From JAAYCI01 sp964371725 (GTDB lineage Bacteria; Bacillota; Clostridia; Oscillospirales; Ruminococcaceae), in contig CAYJNQ010000024.1 in the NCBI GenBank assembly GCA_964371725.1, positions 1 to 25,781 on the forward strand: 25,781 nt of DNA, given 5' to 3'. A program made the translations under genes and the position numbers. Every line of letters starts with the position of its first letter. Position 1 is the stretch's first letter. Of the stretch, positions 15,349-23,408 are shown in pieces. A model generated the notes under the pieces. That model was not told where the DNA came from. It worked only from the letters and a program-made list of their open reading frames with translations, and did not search any database.

Positions 15349-17646
15349 ATGATTGTTCTTTTTACCATTTTGGTTTTCGTTGTGGGCACGGTTGTTTTGT
15401 GGCGTGGTGCGAGCGTTTTGGAGGAAAAGAAAACAGGGGAGAGCGAAAAGCTCAAGCGCCCGTCGGCCCTTTCGCAAGACAGGGCGCTTTATTATTTGCA
15501 CCTGTATTGCGAGGCGTTCAAAACGCAAAATTTGCCGGCGCTTGTCAGCATCATGACAAACCGCTTCTATTGCAAAGTGGCAAACCAAATAAACGCCTAT
15601 GGGCGGCTTGGCGTTCGCAAGGAAATCGAGCTGTGCCCGTATCCGCCGGAAGATAGCGCCGCAGACGAAACCCTGCTTTTTGCCCAAGGCTATCGCGATA
15701 TGAGCATCAATTCCACCGATTTCAAAGTGTTGGAACGCTTTGTGGACACGCAAACCGGCCGCGTGATTTACGAGCGATACAAGGATAAATTGTGGATTAT
15801 CACCACACTCATGCGTGGGGCACACCGCAGCGAGGCGGAAGAACTGCACTGCGTTGGCTGTGGCAACAAGGTGGACACAAGCGGCGAGACATTCATTTGC
15901 AAATATTGTGGCGCCACCTACCGGGCCGACAGTTTCGATTGGGTGATGGACGACGTGCAAATTGGCTATGGTTCCATGCTCAAAGCCAACAAGCGAACGC
16001 GTTTTCTTTTCGCCCTTGTGGTGGTGGGCATTGCGGCCTTGCCACTGAGCCTGCTTGCCCTTTTTGTGGATTTTTTCATCGTGCTCACCATTTTGTGCAA
16101 CCTGGCCTACCTGGCCGCTGTGCTCATTGCCCTGGCAATGGAGAAAAAAGTGGTGCAAAGCATGTCGCCGCTAGAGCAGTATGATCCCGGCGAAGCCATC
16201 ACGCGCCTCAACGGGCGCTTTGCCAACATTGTCGAGCGTGTGGCTTTTGCACTCGATTTTGATGTGGCCGAGGCCGCCTCTGATTTGGAGACGCCGTTGT
16301 ACGAGTATTTCGCCGCCCTCGCTCCCCGCGGCGACTACCACGTGCTGGAGGCCGCCGTGTATACGGGCGAGTTTCGCTATTATCACGCAAACAACCGCCA
16401 ATACATCGACGCGCCCCTCACCCTTTCTTTTTTGCTTCTCACGCACGATAGGCAGGTGGCCGAAATATACAAAACGGTGAATGCGCGGTTTTACCGCAAC
16501 CTGGGCACAAAGGTGAGCTTGCAAAACAAAATGCAAAATGTCACGTGTACCGGCTGTGGTTTTCCGCTGGATTTGACGGCGCAAGGTGCTTGCAAATATT
16601 GCGGCGCGCACTACGACATGGCCGATTTCGATTGGAAGCTGGCCGCCATCGACCCCGCCGCGTTCGATTACACGGGCGCGGCTATCGTTCCCGTGCCGCT
16701 TCAGTTGCACCCACCCCTTGTGCTGTCTCGGCAGGCACAGGCCGCTTTTGCCACAGAGCCGCCACAGCAAACGGTGCCACAGGCGGCGGCGCAAGCAACC
16801 GCAGCTTTTGCAGGTTCTGTGCAGGGTGGGCAAACACAAGATGGCCATGCGGGCGCCCCGCAGGAGGACGCACAGGCACCGGCCTATGCCAAAGAGCCAC
16901 CGCCGCAGCAAACGGCAGGGCAGACAGGCGGCCCTGCACCGGATGTGCCCCTGCCCATCCCCCTGCCAAAAGACGACACACCCGAGCAGCTTTACAGCGT
17001 TCTCAAATGCTCGCTTGGCAAGGAAAAGGGTTCGTCTGCCTTGCTTTTTGGCGATGAAAAACTGGTGGAAAAGGGCTATACATCGGTCTATTGTGTGTGC
17101 ATGATCACCAACAAGCGTTTCACCCTTTTGCCGTTTCCGAAAGAGCTTAGCTACAGCGAGGACGAGTACCGGCCGCAGGCCGGCATGGCGCTGGATTTAA
17201 AAGCGGCCTTGGCATCGTTTCATGTAAGCAGCATTCATTCTTATGCGCTTGAAAAAATTGTAAGCGACACCACGGTGCATTTGTATCTTTACAACGAGGT
17301 GGTGCTAAAACTGGAAACCCCCACAAAAAACATCGAATCGTTTAAACAGTTGCTGGAATATTTTGCACCGGGGCTTTTGCAGGCGCCGCGCACAATGATG
17401 GGCGAATACTACCCAAGCATTTCGCCAAACGACCCACGCAACCCCTATGGCTATGGCTATAACCCAAAGCATCCGCGCGCATACAAAGTGGCATACACGA
17501 AGAAATTGAGAAAAGACCCGAGCGCGTTGGACGAAGTGGTGGAGTTTTACCGGCAAGACGGCACCTTGCCGGCCGATTTTAACATCTATGTGCATGGCAT
17601 TGGCGAATTCAACCCCATTCCCGGTGTGCCGATGTTTGTGGAGTAG
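15349..17646 (+). CDS. Membrane protein with duplicated Tim44-like/zinc-ribbon units
   Basis: This 765-residue protein begins with a hydrophobic helix (about 2-18). A Tim44-like domain (about 40-165) is followed by a zinc ribbon (Cys168, 171, 184, 187). Two more membrane helices lie at about 217-264, then a second Tim44-like region (about 275-395) and a second ribbon (Cys400, 403, 416, 419). The two ribbon ends are clearly duplicated: CKYCGATYRADSFDW and CKYCGAHYDMADFDW. A Pro/Ala/Gln-rich linker (about 455-545) leads to a C-terminal domain (about 546-765) with the segment CVCMITNKRFTLLPF, which could be PH-like, and a Tyr/Pro-rich end. Tim44-like zinc-ribbon membrane proteins often sit beside SPFH (YdjI-like) genes, as here. 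In Bacillus, the YdjG/YdjH/YdjI neighbours recruit a PspA-type stress protein to the membrane, and a similar scaffold role is inferred. Confidence 0.8.
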   Translation: MIVLFTILVFVVGTVVLWRGASVLEEKKTGESEKLKRPSALSQDRALYYLHLYCEAFKTQNLPALVSIMTNRFYCKVANQINAYGRLGVRKEIELCPYPPEDSAADETLLFAQGYRDMSINSTDFKVLERFVDTQTGRVIYERYKDKLWIITTLMRGAHRSEAEELHCVGCGNKVDTSGETFICKYCGATYRADSFDWVMDDVQIGYGSMLKANKRTRFLFALVVVGIAALPLSLLALFVDFFIVLTILCNLAYLAAVLIALAMEKKVVQSMSPLEQYDPGEAITRLNGRFANIVERVAFALDFDVAEAASDLETPLYEYFAALAPRGDYHVLEAAVYTGEFRYYHANNRQYIDAPLTLSFLLLTHDRQVAEIYKTVNARFYRNLGTKVSLQNKMQNVTCTGCGFPLDLTAQGACKYCGAHYDMADFDWKLAAIDPAAFDYTGAAIVPVPLQLHPPLVLSRQAQAAFATEPPQQTVPQAAAQATAAFAGSVQGGQTQDGHAGAPQEDAQAPAYAKEPPPQQTAGQTGGPAPDVPLPIPLPKDDTPEQLYSVLKCSLGKEKGSSALLFGDEKLVEKGYTSVYCVCMITNKRFTLLPFPKELSYSEDEYRPQAGMALDLKAALASFHVSSIHSYALEKIVSDTTVHLYLYNEVVLKLETPTKNIESFKQLLEYFAPGLLQAPRTMMGEYYPSISPNDPRNPYGYGYNPKHPRAYKVAYTKKLRKDPSALDEVVEFYRQDGTLPADFNIYVHGIGEFNPIPGVPMFVE

Positions 17647-17681
17647 GGACCGAATAGAAAACAGCGAAACGGAGAGGTGTT

Positions 17682-18923
17682 ATGGGATTCATTAAAAGGG
17701 CTGTCGATTCTGTAAGTGGCACACTCAACAGCCAGTTCAAAACGGCCATCGTGTGCGAAGACATGGGCAACAACGTACTTATGACTAAAAAAACAGGGGC
17801 ACAGGGCATTGTGCGCGACGGCAGCATCGTGATTGTAAACCCCGGCCAACTTGCCGTTTTGGTGGACAACGGGCGCATTATCGATGCCACGGCCGAGCAG
17901 GGTACTTTTGAGTTCAATTCGAGTGTAAGCCCTTCTTTTTTTGCAGGCGATTTTGGAAGCGTGTTCCGCGAGATGTGGCAGCGCTTCTCGTTCGGCGGCG
18001 GCGCGTGGCAAGACCAAGCCGTGTATTTTATCAACACAAAGGAAATAATGGACAACGGCTTTGGCACGCCGTCGCCCATTATGTACCGAGACTGGGAGCA
18101 CCAGCTTTCAGATGCACGAAGCCCAGGCGGGCGCATGCCCATGCGTGTGGCTTTGCGTTGCCGCGGCAACTACACCTTTCGCATCAGCGACCCGGCTTTG
18201 TTTCTATCGGAAATAGGCGGCACCCGCCCCCTTTTCGGAAAAGACCTCTTGTGCGAGCAAATGCGCATTGAAATCATTTCGGTGTTTCAGGCTGTCACGA
18301 ATTCGCTTTGCAGCGAAGAAAACCAAATTTTCCCCCTCGATTTGCCCGGCCAGAGCTTTTTTATAAAAGACCTCATGGACAAGCAGGCGTTCGACAAACA
18401 AATTCAGCGTCGCGGCATTAAAATCATGGGTTTCAACGTGATTTCCGTGGAGCTGGATGAGGAGAGCCGCGCCAAAATCGACCGCTACGAGCGCTCGGGC
18501 GACAGCGCCATGCAGGCCGACAAAATCACCACGGCAGTGCAGATGGCGGCCTCGAACGAGGCCGGTGCCAATGTGGGGTTTTTGGGCATTGGCATGATGA
18601 ACAACGTACTCGGTGGTGGCATGGGGAACGGGGTGCCGCAAGCGGGATACCCCCAGCCAAACACAGCCTATGCACCACCGGCCTTTGCGCCCCCACAAGG
18701 CCAGCCGGCGCCCTATATGCAAGGCGCGCAACCGGCAAATGCCGCGCCAGCGCCGGCCCTGAATGCCCGGTGTGCAAACTGCAAAGCCGCCGTTTCGGGC
18801 CCGTTTTGTGCGCAGTGTGGCACGCCGGTTGCCTCGGAGCAAGTTGCACCGGGTGGTTTTTGTGCGCAGTGCGGCGCGGCTGTTACAGGGCCGTTTTGCT
18901 CAAAGTGTGGGGCGAAACAGTAA
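17682..18923 (+). CDS. SPFH-domain protein with C-terminal zinc ribbons (YdjI-like)
   Basis: This 413-residue protein has an SPFH/band-7-like region at about 40-260, including GNNVLMTKKTGAQG, IVIVNPGQLAVLVDNGRI and RVALRCRGNYTFRISDP. This matches the YdjI or 'virion core protein-like' SPFH family. A Gly/Pro/Ala/Gln-rich linker (about 300-360) is followed by two short zinc ribbons: CANCKAAVSGPFCAQCG and CAQCGAAVTGPFCSKCG. The start ATG 17682 has GGAGAGGTG upstream. Only 35 bases separate it from the Tim44-like gene, so they are probably cotranscribed. SPFH proteins organise membrane domains; with the zinc-ribbon membrane protein upstream, a membrane-stress scaffold is the likely role. A PspA-type partner is not seen in the window. 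Confidence 0.88.
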   Translation: MGFIKRAVDSVSGTLNSQFKTAIVCEDMGNNVLMTKKTGAQGIVRDGSIVIVNPGQLAVLVDNGRIIDATAEQGTFEFNSSVSPSFFAGDFGSVFREMWQRFSFGGGAWQDQAVYFINTKEIMDNGFGTPSPIMYRDWEHQLSDARSPGGRMPMRVALRCRGNYTFRISDPALFLSEIGGTRPLFGKDLLCEQMRIEIISVFQAVTNSLCSEENQIFPLDLPGQSFFIKDLMDKQAFDKQIQRRGIKIMGFNVISVELDEESRAKIDRYERSGDSAMQADKITTAVQMAASNEAGANVGFLGIGMMNNVLGGGMGNGVPQAGYPQPNTAYAPPAFAPPQGQPAPYMQGAQPANAAPAPALNARCANCKAAVSGPFCAQCGTPVASEQVAPGGFCAQCGAAVTGPFCSKCGAKQ

Positions 18924-19023
18924 GGGTTTGTTTGCCGGCAGTACTTCGTTTTTTGGCAGGGCAGGGGTTCTGGGCTCTAAAAGTGCGGCCGGCGCCATGT
19001 TGCATTCCATAGTTGCTTACTTG

Positions 19024-19096
19024 TTCGCTAAAAAAATTTGTAATTTTTGGCGAAATATCTGAAAATACATATGAAGCGGCATTTTCCTATGTATTT
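19024..19096. repeat. Two inverted repeats in the gap upstream of the double-zinc-ribbon gene
   Basis: TTCGC...GCGAA with an inner A/T stem spans 19024-19054. AAATACATA (19063-19071) is a perfect complement of TATGTATTT (19088-19096) across 16 bases. The second repeat ends 15 bases before a TATAAT at 19112-19117, so it covers the -35 zone and may be an operator. The rest of 18924-19200 holds no recognisable gene. Confidence 0.4.
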
Positions 19097-19111
19097 CCTT
19101 GCAAAATGGTG

Positions 19112-19117
19112 TATAAT
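19112..19117 (+). promoter_or_regulatory. Perfect -10 element for the double-zinc-ribbon gene
   Basis: A consensus TATAAT lies 87 bases upstream of the start. No good -35 stands at 16-18 bases; instead the 9-base inverted repeat at 19063-19096 covers that zone. This suggests dependence on an activator or control by a repressor. Confidence 0.45.
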
Positions 19118-19204
19118 AGAATCACAAGAAGGAAACCACACAAAATGCAAAGAAAAAGGAAAGCTTGGTTACAATAGAAGAACAGAGGACGAGGAGGTGA
19201 TGCC

Positions 19205-19666
19205 TTGGTGAGAGATGCTGTAGAAAGCTTAAGCGATGCAGTGAAACAGGTGTACGAACAACTGCCCATTCACGACAAAGAGAAGAAGTTGCACATCAAA
19301 AAAGAAAAAATCCGGCGTTTGAAGCAACAGGAAAATGAAATTTTTGCAGACATCGGTCGCCGGGAATATCGCCAAAACGAGGCTTTGAAATATCCTCTTC
19401 ATCGTCAGAAAATTAACAAGATACAACAAGAACGACGTGTGCTGGAACGCGAAATGGAGGAGTTGCTGGCACAGTGCCACCCCGAAATAAGCCGTTGTGT
19501 GTGCGCCGTGTGCGGCCGAAACAATGCAGTGGGTTTGCCCTATTGTCGCTTTTGTGGGCAGGCTCTTCAAAACCAAATATGCACAGTTTGCAAGAATGAA
19601 AACCCGGCTCAATCGGCTTATTGCGGCCATTGTGGAGCAGGGTTGGAAACGAAAAAACAACGCTGA
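19205..19666 (+). CDS. Coiled-coil protein with two C-terminal zinc ribbons
   Basis: This 153-residue protein has a long charged helical region (about 20-90) rich in Lys, Glu, Gln and Arg with heptad-like hydrophobics, which should form a coiled coil. Two zinc ribbons follow: CAVCGRNNAVGLPYCRFCG and CTVCKNENPAQSAYCGHCG. No signal peptide is seen. The start is TTG 19205 or GTG 19208, both downstream of a strong AGGAGGTGA (19192-19200); the GTG has the better 7-8 base spacing. Its ribbons resemble those of the SPFH and Tim44-like proteins upstream on the same strand, suggesting a shared module, though it has its own -10. I do not recognise a named family; an adaptor or scaffold role is inferred. 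Confidence 0.8.
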   Translation: MVRDAVESLSDAVKQVYEQLPIHDKEKKLHIKKEKIRRLKQQENEIFADIGRREYRQNEALKYPLHRQKINKIQQERRVLEREMEELLAQCHPEISRCVCAVCGRNNAVGLPYCRFCGQALQNQICTVCKNENPAQSAYCGHCGAGLETKKQR

Positions 19667-19871
19667 AAAGAAAAAATAGAGATTGACTTCCTGGTAAACA
19701 AACGAGTTTTAGCAAAGGGGCCGGCTGGATAGGCCTGTGTGCCGGCAAACCGCTGCCGGTGGCATGGGCGAGGGTGCCAATCGGGCTGAATATCAAAGAA
19801 GTGTACGATGGAAACTCATACAGTCACTAAGAAGAGCTTGTTTTTTCCACGGTGGACTAGGAGATGAGATT
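19667..19871. other. Leader region upstream of the Rrf2 regulator, GC hairpins
   Basis: A 205-base gap. GCCGGC occurs twice (about 19720 and 19741) and can pair with itself. CCGGCA (19742-19747) also pairs with TGCCGG (19754-19759), giving alternative stems. A TTGACT at 19683-19688 lacks a good -10. No known riboswitch core is recognised. Confidence 0.35.
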
Positions 19872-20294
19872 ATGAAGATTTCCACGAAAGGTCGTTACGC
19901 ACTTCGCTTAATGGTGGATTTGGCCAAAGCTGAAGAAAATGAATTTATATCCTTGCGTGGCGTTGCCACAAGGCAGGATATATCCATGAAATATCTGGAA
20001 CAAATTGTAAGCCAGCTTACAAAGGCCGGGCAGGTGCAAAGTGTGCGCGGCCCGCAGGGCGGATATCGCTTAACGCGTGCGCCTTCGCAGTATACGGTGG
20101 GGGAAATTTTGCGTGTAACCGAGGGGAGTATAGCCCCGGTGAGCTGCTTGGAGTATGAGCAAAACGATTGCCCACGAAAGGGAACCTGCGAAACGCTTTT
20201 GGTTTGGGAAGGTTTGTATGTGGCCATTCAAAGTTTTGTAGACAACATCACACTGGAAGATGTGGTTTCGCGCTTGGAACAGGCAGAAAGCTAA
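19872..20294 (+). CDS. Rrf2-family transcription regulator (IscR/CymR-like)
   Basis: This 140-residue protein begins with the family signature MKISTKGRYALRLMVDLA. It has a winged-helix domain with recognition region DISMKYLEQIVSQLTKAG and the wing SVRGPQGGYRL. Cysteines at 92, 100 and 106 match the cluster-binding positions of IscR-type members (E. coli 92, 98, 104), so it may sense Fe-S or redox state. The start ATG 19872 has AGGAGATGAG upstream. Cysteine synthase follows after 46 bases on the same strand. In Bacillus and Staphylococcus the Rrf2 protein CymR forms a complex with CysK to repress cysteine genes, so a cysteine or Fe-S supply role is likely. Family call certain; exact regulon inferred. 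Confidence 0.93.
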   Translation: MKISTKGRYALRLMVDLAKAEENEFISLRGVATRQDISMKYLEQIVSQLTKAGQVQSVRGPQGGYRLTRAPSQYTVGEILRVTEGSIAPVSCLEYEQNDCPRKGTCETLLVWEGLYVAIQSFVDNITLEDVVSRLEQAES

Positions 20295-20324
20295 GTGCCT
20301 GTTTGCCGCATATTGCGGTGAAAC

Positions 20325-20332
20325 AAAGGGGG
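20325..20332 (+). promoter_or_regulatory. Ribosome binding site deciding the TTG start of cysK
   Basis: AAAGGGGG ends 8 bases before TTG 20341 but only 2 bases before GTG 20335. This favours TTG, which also places the conserved N-terminus in register. Confidence 0.6.
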
Positions 20333-20340
20333 TAGTGCGT

Positions 20341-21279
20341 TTGAAATTTGTAGAAAATATGGATGCGCTGGTGGGCAGCACGCCGATGCTGCCCCTGTTT
20401 TGCACAGAAAAAAAGGCGGATGGCGCAGCCCAAATTATTGCAAAGCTCGAAGCGCAAAATCCGACCGGTAGTGTGAAAGACCGTGCTGCCAAGGCAATGA
20501 TTGAGGCTGCGTTTGAAGCCGGGCATTTGCGCGAAGGCGGCGTGGTGGTGGAGCCTACCTCGGGCAACACGGGCATCGGCCTTGCTTTTATGGGGGCACA
20601 GCGTGGTCTTCGCGTGGTTCTTACCATGCCAAGCACGATGTCGGCCGAGCGCCGCGCCATGCTCAAGGCCTATGGCGCAGAGCTTGTGCTTACAGAAGGG
20701 GCACAGGGCATGCGTGGCGCCATTGAAAAAGCAAAACAACTGGCCAACGAAATTCCGGGGGCTTTTATGCCAAACCAGTTTGAAAACCCGGCAAATCCCC
20801 TTGCACACGAAAAAACCACGGGGCCGGAAATTTACAAGGCCCTGCACGGCGAGGTGGATATTTTTGTGGCCGGCGTGGGAACCGGTGGCACCATCAGCGG
20901 CGTGGGCAGGTTTTTAAAGAAACAAAACCCGGGCATTCGCGTGGTGGCCGTGGAGCCAAAGGCATCTGCTGTTTTGAGTGGTGGTGCGAAAGGGGCACAC
21001 AAGATACAGGGCATTGGGGCGGGCTTTATTCCCAAAAACTACGATGCCACTGTGGTGGATGAAGTGATTGCTGTGGCCGATGAAGACGCCTTTGAAACCA
21101 CCGGGCGTCTCTCTGCAACGCAGGGCGTGTTTTGCGGCATCTCTTCCGGGGCGGCCGTTTGGGCGGCTTGCCGGCTGGGTGTGCAAGCGGAAAACAGCGG
21201 CAAGAATATTGTTGTGTTGCTTGCCGACAGCGGGGACCGTTACCTCTCCTCCGGCGTGTTTGATGCAAATTTGGAATAA
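20341..21279 (+). CDS. cysK: Cysteine synthase A (O-acetylserine sulfhydrylase)
   Basis: This 312-residue fold-type II PLP enzyme makes cysteine from O-acetylserine and sulfide. The PLP lysine is Lys46 in NPTGSVKDRAA. The substrate loop TSGNTGIGLA and the phosphate-binding loop GTGGTISGVG are intact, and the C-terminal SSG motif (CGISSGAA) is present. The TTG 20341 start gives MKFVENMDALVGSTPMLPL, which aligns with the usual CysK start (K-I/F-x-E-N...L-I/V-G-x-T-P). ATG 20359 would cut this off. The gene follows the Rrf2 regulator by 46 bases and ends before a strong bidirectional terminator. Beyond catalysis, CysK of Firmicutes can act as co-repressor of CymR, which the pairing here may reflect. 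Confidence 0.94.
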   Translation: MKFVENMDALVGSTPMLPLFCTEKKADGAAQIIAKLEAQNPTGSVKDRAAKAMIEAAFEAGHLREGGVVVEPTSGNTGIGLAFMGAQRGLRVVLTMPSTMSAERRAMLKAYGAELVLTEGAQGMRGAIEKAKQLANEIPGAFMPNQFENPANPLAHEKTTGPEIYKALHGEVDIFVAGVGTGGTISGVGRFLKKQNPGIRVVAVEPKASAVLSGGAKGAHKIQGIGAGFIPKNYDATVVDEVIAVADEDAFETTGRLSATQGVFCGISSGAAVWAACRLGVQAENSGKNIVVLLADSGDRYLSSGVFDANLE

Positions 21280-21367
21280 AACGGCTTTTTTCAACCGATT
21301 GTAAAACACATGCGTTTTTGCAAGGGGGAAAGCTTTGGCTTGGATTGAGATGTGTGCGGATTTGCAC

Positions 21368-21415
21368 AAAAAAACCATACAAAAAATGGCATTGCCTTTT
21401 TTGTATGGTTTTTTT
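21368..21415. terminator. Strong bidirectional intrinsic terminator between cysK and the enzyme I gene
   Basis: A stem of seven A then CCATAC and six A (21368-21386) pairs with TTTTTTGTATGG and seven T (21397-21415). This gives 19 continuous pairs, with a further GGC/GCC pairing inside the loop. Both strands present a T-run after the stem, so it should stop cysK transcripts and those of the convergent enzyme I gene. Confidence 0.92.
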
Positions 21416-21444
21416 AATGAAAGCAAACCGTGCCCATACATGGC

Positions 21445-23151
21445 CTAGGCGCGTGCGATGATTTTTTCCACGTCGGGCGCACTGTGCATTTGCAGCACCT
21501 CTGATGCGAGGCGCTTGCAATCGACAAAACTGCATTGATTCAGAATTTTTCGGCTGCTTAAAATCTGCCCGGGGTTCACAGAGAAACCGTCCAGCCCAAG
21601 CCCCAAAAGCAAGGGGAGCGCCATTTCAAAACCTTTTGGCTCGCCACAGATGTTGCAGGGGATGTTGTGGTGGTGTGCGGCGTCGACAATCCACTTAATC
21701 TGGCGCAAAACCGCCGGGTGAAAAATGTGGCGCAGGTGGTTTAATTCTTGGTTTCCGCGGTCTATCGCCAGGGTGAACTGTATCAAATCGTGCACGCCGA
21801 TGCTGAAAAAATCCACTTCGGCGGCAAGGGATTCACTTAGAATCACCGCAGACGGCACGGCCATCATCAGCCCCACTTGAAGGGCTTCATCGAATGGAAT
21901 GTCTTCGCGAATCAATTCGCGTTTCACCATTTCCACGGCCACTTTGGCCTCTTTCAACTCCTCGATGGAAGACACCATTGGAAACACGAGCTTTACACTG
22001 CCGTAGGCCGAAGCGCGAAGCAAGGCGCGAATTTGTGTGCGAAAAAAACTGGGGCGGCCAAGGCTCATGCGAATGCCGCGATAGCCCAGTGCCGGGTTTT
22101 CCTCTTCCCGCGGGCGCAGTGCCGAAAGCGAGCGTGAACTCGCGCCGTCGTCATAGGTGCGCACCACCACAGATTTTCCGCTCATTTTTTCTAAAACAGA
22201 GCGATAGGCCGATACCTGCTCTTCCTCCGAAGGAAGGGGTGGATGCTCCATATACAAAAGCTCTGTGCGCAAAAGGCCCAGTGCTTCCGCATCGGCCAAG
22301 CGTGCCGTTTCCACCTCTTCAATGCGCGCAATGTTGGCCGTAAGCTCGATGCGGCGGCCGTCTCGCGTAACGGTGGGGCGCCCACGGAATGCCTTCACGG
22401 CCTCTCTTTTTTCAAAGAGTTTGTCGGCACGCACATTGAGCATTTCAATTTCGGTTTGTGTTGGGTTCAGCCAAATTTCCCCGGTGCCGCCGTCTAGGGC
22501 GATCACGTCGCCCGTTTTGGCATGTTCCAAAATACTCTTGGCCTCGAACACGGTCGGAATGCCTTGGCTGCGCGCCAAAATGGCCGTGTGGCTGGAATAT
22601 CCGCCCATTTCACACACAATGCCCTGCAAGCGGCTGATGTCAAGCGTTATCATATCCAGTGGGGAAAGCGAGCTGGCCACCACCACGGTGGGCCTGTCTA
22701 AATGCGAAGATTTCTCAATGGGAACGCCCGTCATTTCGCGCAGCAAAGCATCGCGCAGGTTGAAAACATCCTCTGCACGTTGGCGCATATATTCGTTGTC
22801 CATCTCCAAAAAACAACCGGCCAGTTTTCCAAACTGCAAGCTCACGGCATATTCGGCCGATAAACTGCGCAAAGAAATGCTTTCTTTGATGGGGCGCAGC
22901 ACGGCCTCCTCGTCTGAAAGCATCATGGAATAGGCCTCGAAAATGGCCGCCTCTTGATCGCCGATGTGCCGTGCTGTTTTGGCACGAAAGCCCTTATGGC
23001 GCCCGAGGAGGCGATGTAAGGCGTGGTTGAAGCGTTCTAACTCTTCTTTGGGTTTGCTGCTTTTGCGCGGCACATAGTCCTGCGCGATTGCTGGCTGCCA
23101 AATTAAAACTTGTGCAATTCCGATGCCGGAAGACACTCCGTTCCCGAACAT
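21445..23151 (-). CDS. ptsI: PTS enzyme I paralogue with altered metal site
   Basis: This 568-residue enzyme I (phosphoenolpyruvate-protein phosphotransferase) starts at ATG 23151, with AAGGAGG 7 bases upstream. With this start, numbering runs almost in step with E. coli enzyme I. His188 in GGYSSHTAILAR is the phospho-acceptor. Arg295 (RTELLYM), Arg331, Arg465 (IDRGNQ), Asp455 and Cys502 (NICGE) are kept. The Mg-binding Glu431 is replaced by Ala (LMMAVPSA), Asn454 by His (SIGVHDL), and the usual LDIGGDK loop reads YDDGASS. PEP phosphotransfer may therefore be impaired or differ in metal use. No HPr (ptsH) gene lies next to it, unlike the usual ptsHI operon. It may be a degenerate or regulatory paralogue; the organism could carry a standard copy elsewhere. 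Family call certain. Confidence 0.9.
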   Translation of the reverse strand: MFGNGVSSGIGIAQVLIWQPAIAQDYVPRKSSKPKEELERFNHALHRLLGRHKGFRAKTARHIGDQEAAIFEAYSMMLSDEEAVLRPIKESISLRSLSAEYAVSLQFGKLAGCFLEMDNEYMRQRAEDVFNLRDALLREMTGVPIEKSSHLDRPTVVVASSLSPLDMITLDISRLQGIVCEMGGYSSHTAILARSQGIPTVFEAKSILEHAKTGDVIALDGGTGEIWLNPTQTEIEMLNVRADKLFEKREAVKAFRGRPTVTRDGRRIELTANIARIEEVETARLADAEALGLLRTELLYMEHPPLPSEEEQVSAYRSVLEKMSGKSVVVRTYDDGASSRSLSALRPREEENPALGYRGIRMSLGRPSFFRTQIRALLRASAYGSVKLVFPMVSSIEELKEAKVAVEMVKRELIREDIPFDEALQVGLMMAVPSAVILSESLAAEVDFFSIGVHDLIQFTLAIDRGNQELNHLRHIFHPAVLRQIKWIVDAAHHHNIPCNICGEPKGFEMALPLLLGLGLDGFSVNPGQILSSRKILNQCSFVDCKRLASEVLQMHSAPDVEKIIARA

Positions 23152-23232
23152 ATTCCCTCCTCCTTCCACAAGATTTGGTTAAAACATGCCCATATCGACG
23201 AATAATACGACTACTTTTGTTTATCTTTACCT

Positions 23233-23261
23233 ATTGTAACACAAGTCGCGTGCGCAAACAA
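23233..23261 (-). promoter_or_regulatory. Possible promoter for the enzyme I gene
   Basis: On the minus strand TTGTTT (23261-23256) and TACAAT (23238-23233) are 17 bases apart. They lie about 80 bases upstream of the start. The -35 is poor. Confidence 0.4.
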
Positions 23262-23295
23262 TACCCAATTTATCTATTTTTTATCGCTATAACAC

Positions 23296-23324
23296 TGGAC
23301 ATTCGATTTCGGTAGGGGTATAAT
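23296..23324 (+). promoter_or_regulatory. Sigma-A promoter for alr
   Basis: TGGACA (23296-23301) and a perfect TATAAT (23319-23324) are 17 bases apart, 85 bases upstream of the alanine racemase ATG. Confidence 0.72.
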
Positions 23325-23408
23325 GTTAAATTGAATATTTTTATTACAGAATGAGATACAGAAGTTTGCCGGGCGGTTTCTGTACAGGGGCATGGGGAGG
23401 CACGCAAG

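Noticed and set aside
15268..16158. Long open frame antisense to the Tim44-like gene
   Set aside because: It overlaps a well-supported gene with zinc ribbons and membrane helices, crosses the terminator at 15254-15296, and its translation is rich in His and Gln without recognisable domains.
16171..16911. Second antisense open frame of about 246 codons
   Set aside because: It arises opposite a GC-rich coding region with third-position bias; no ribosome site or motif is seen.
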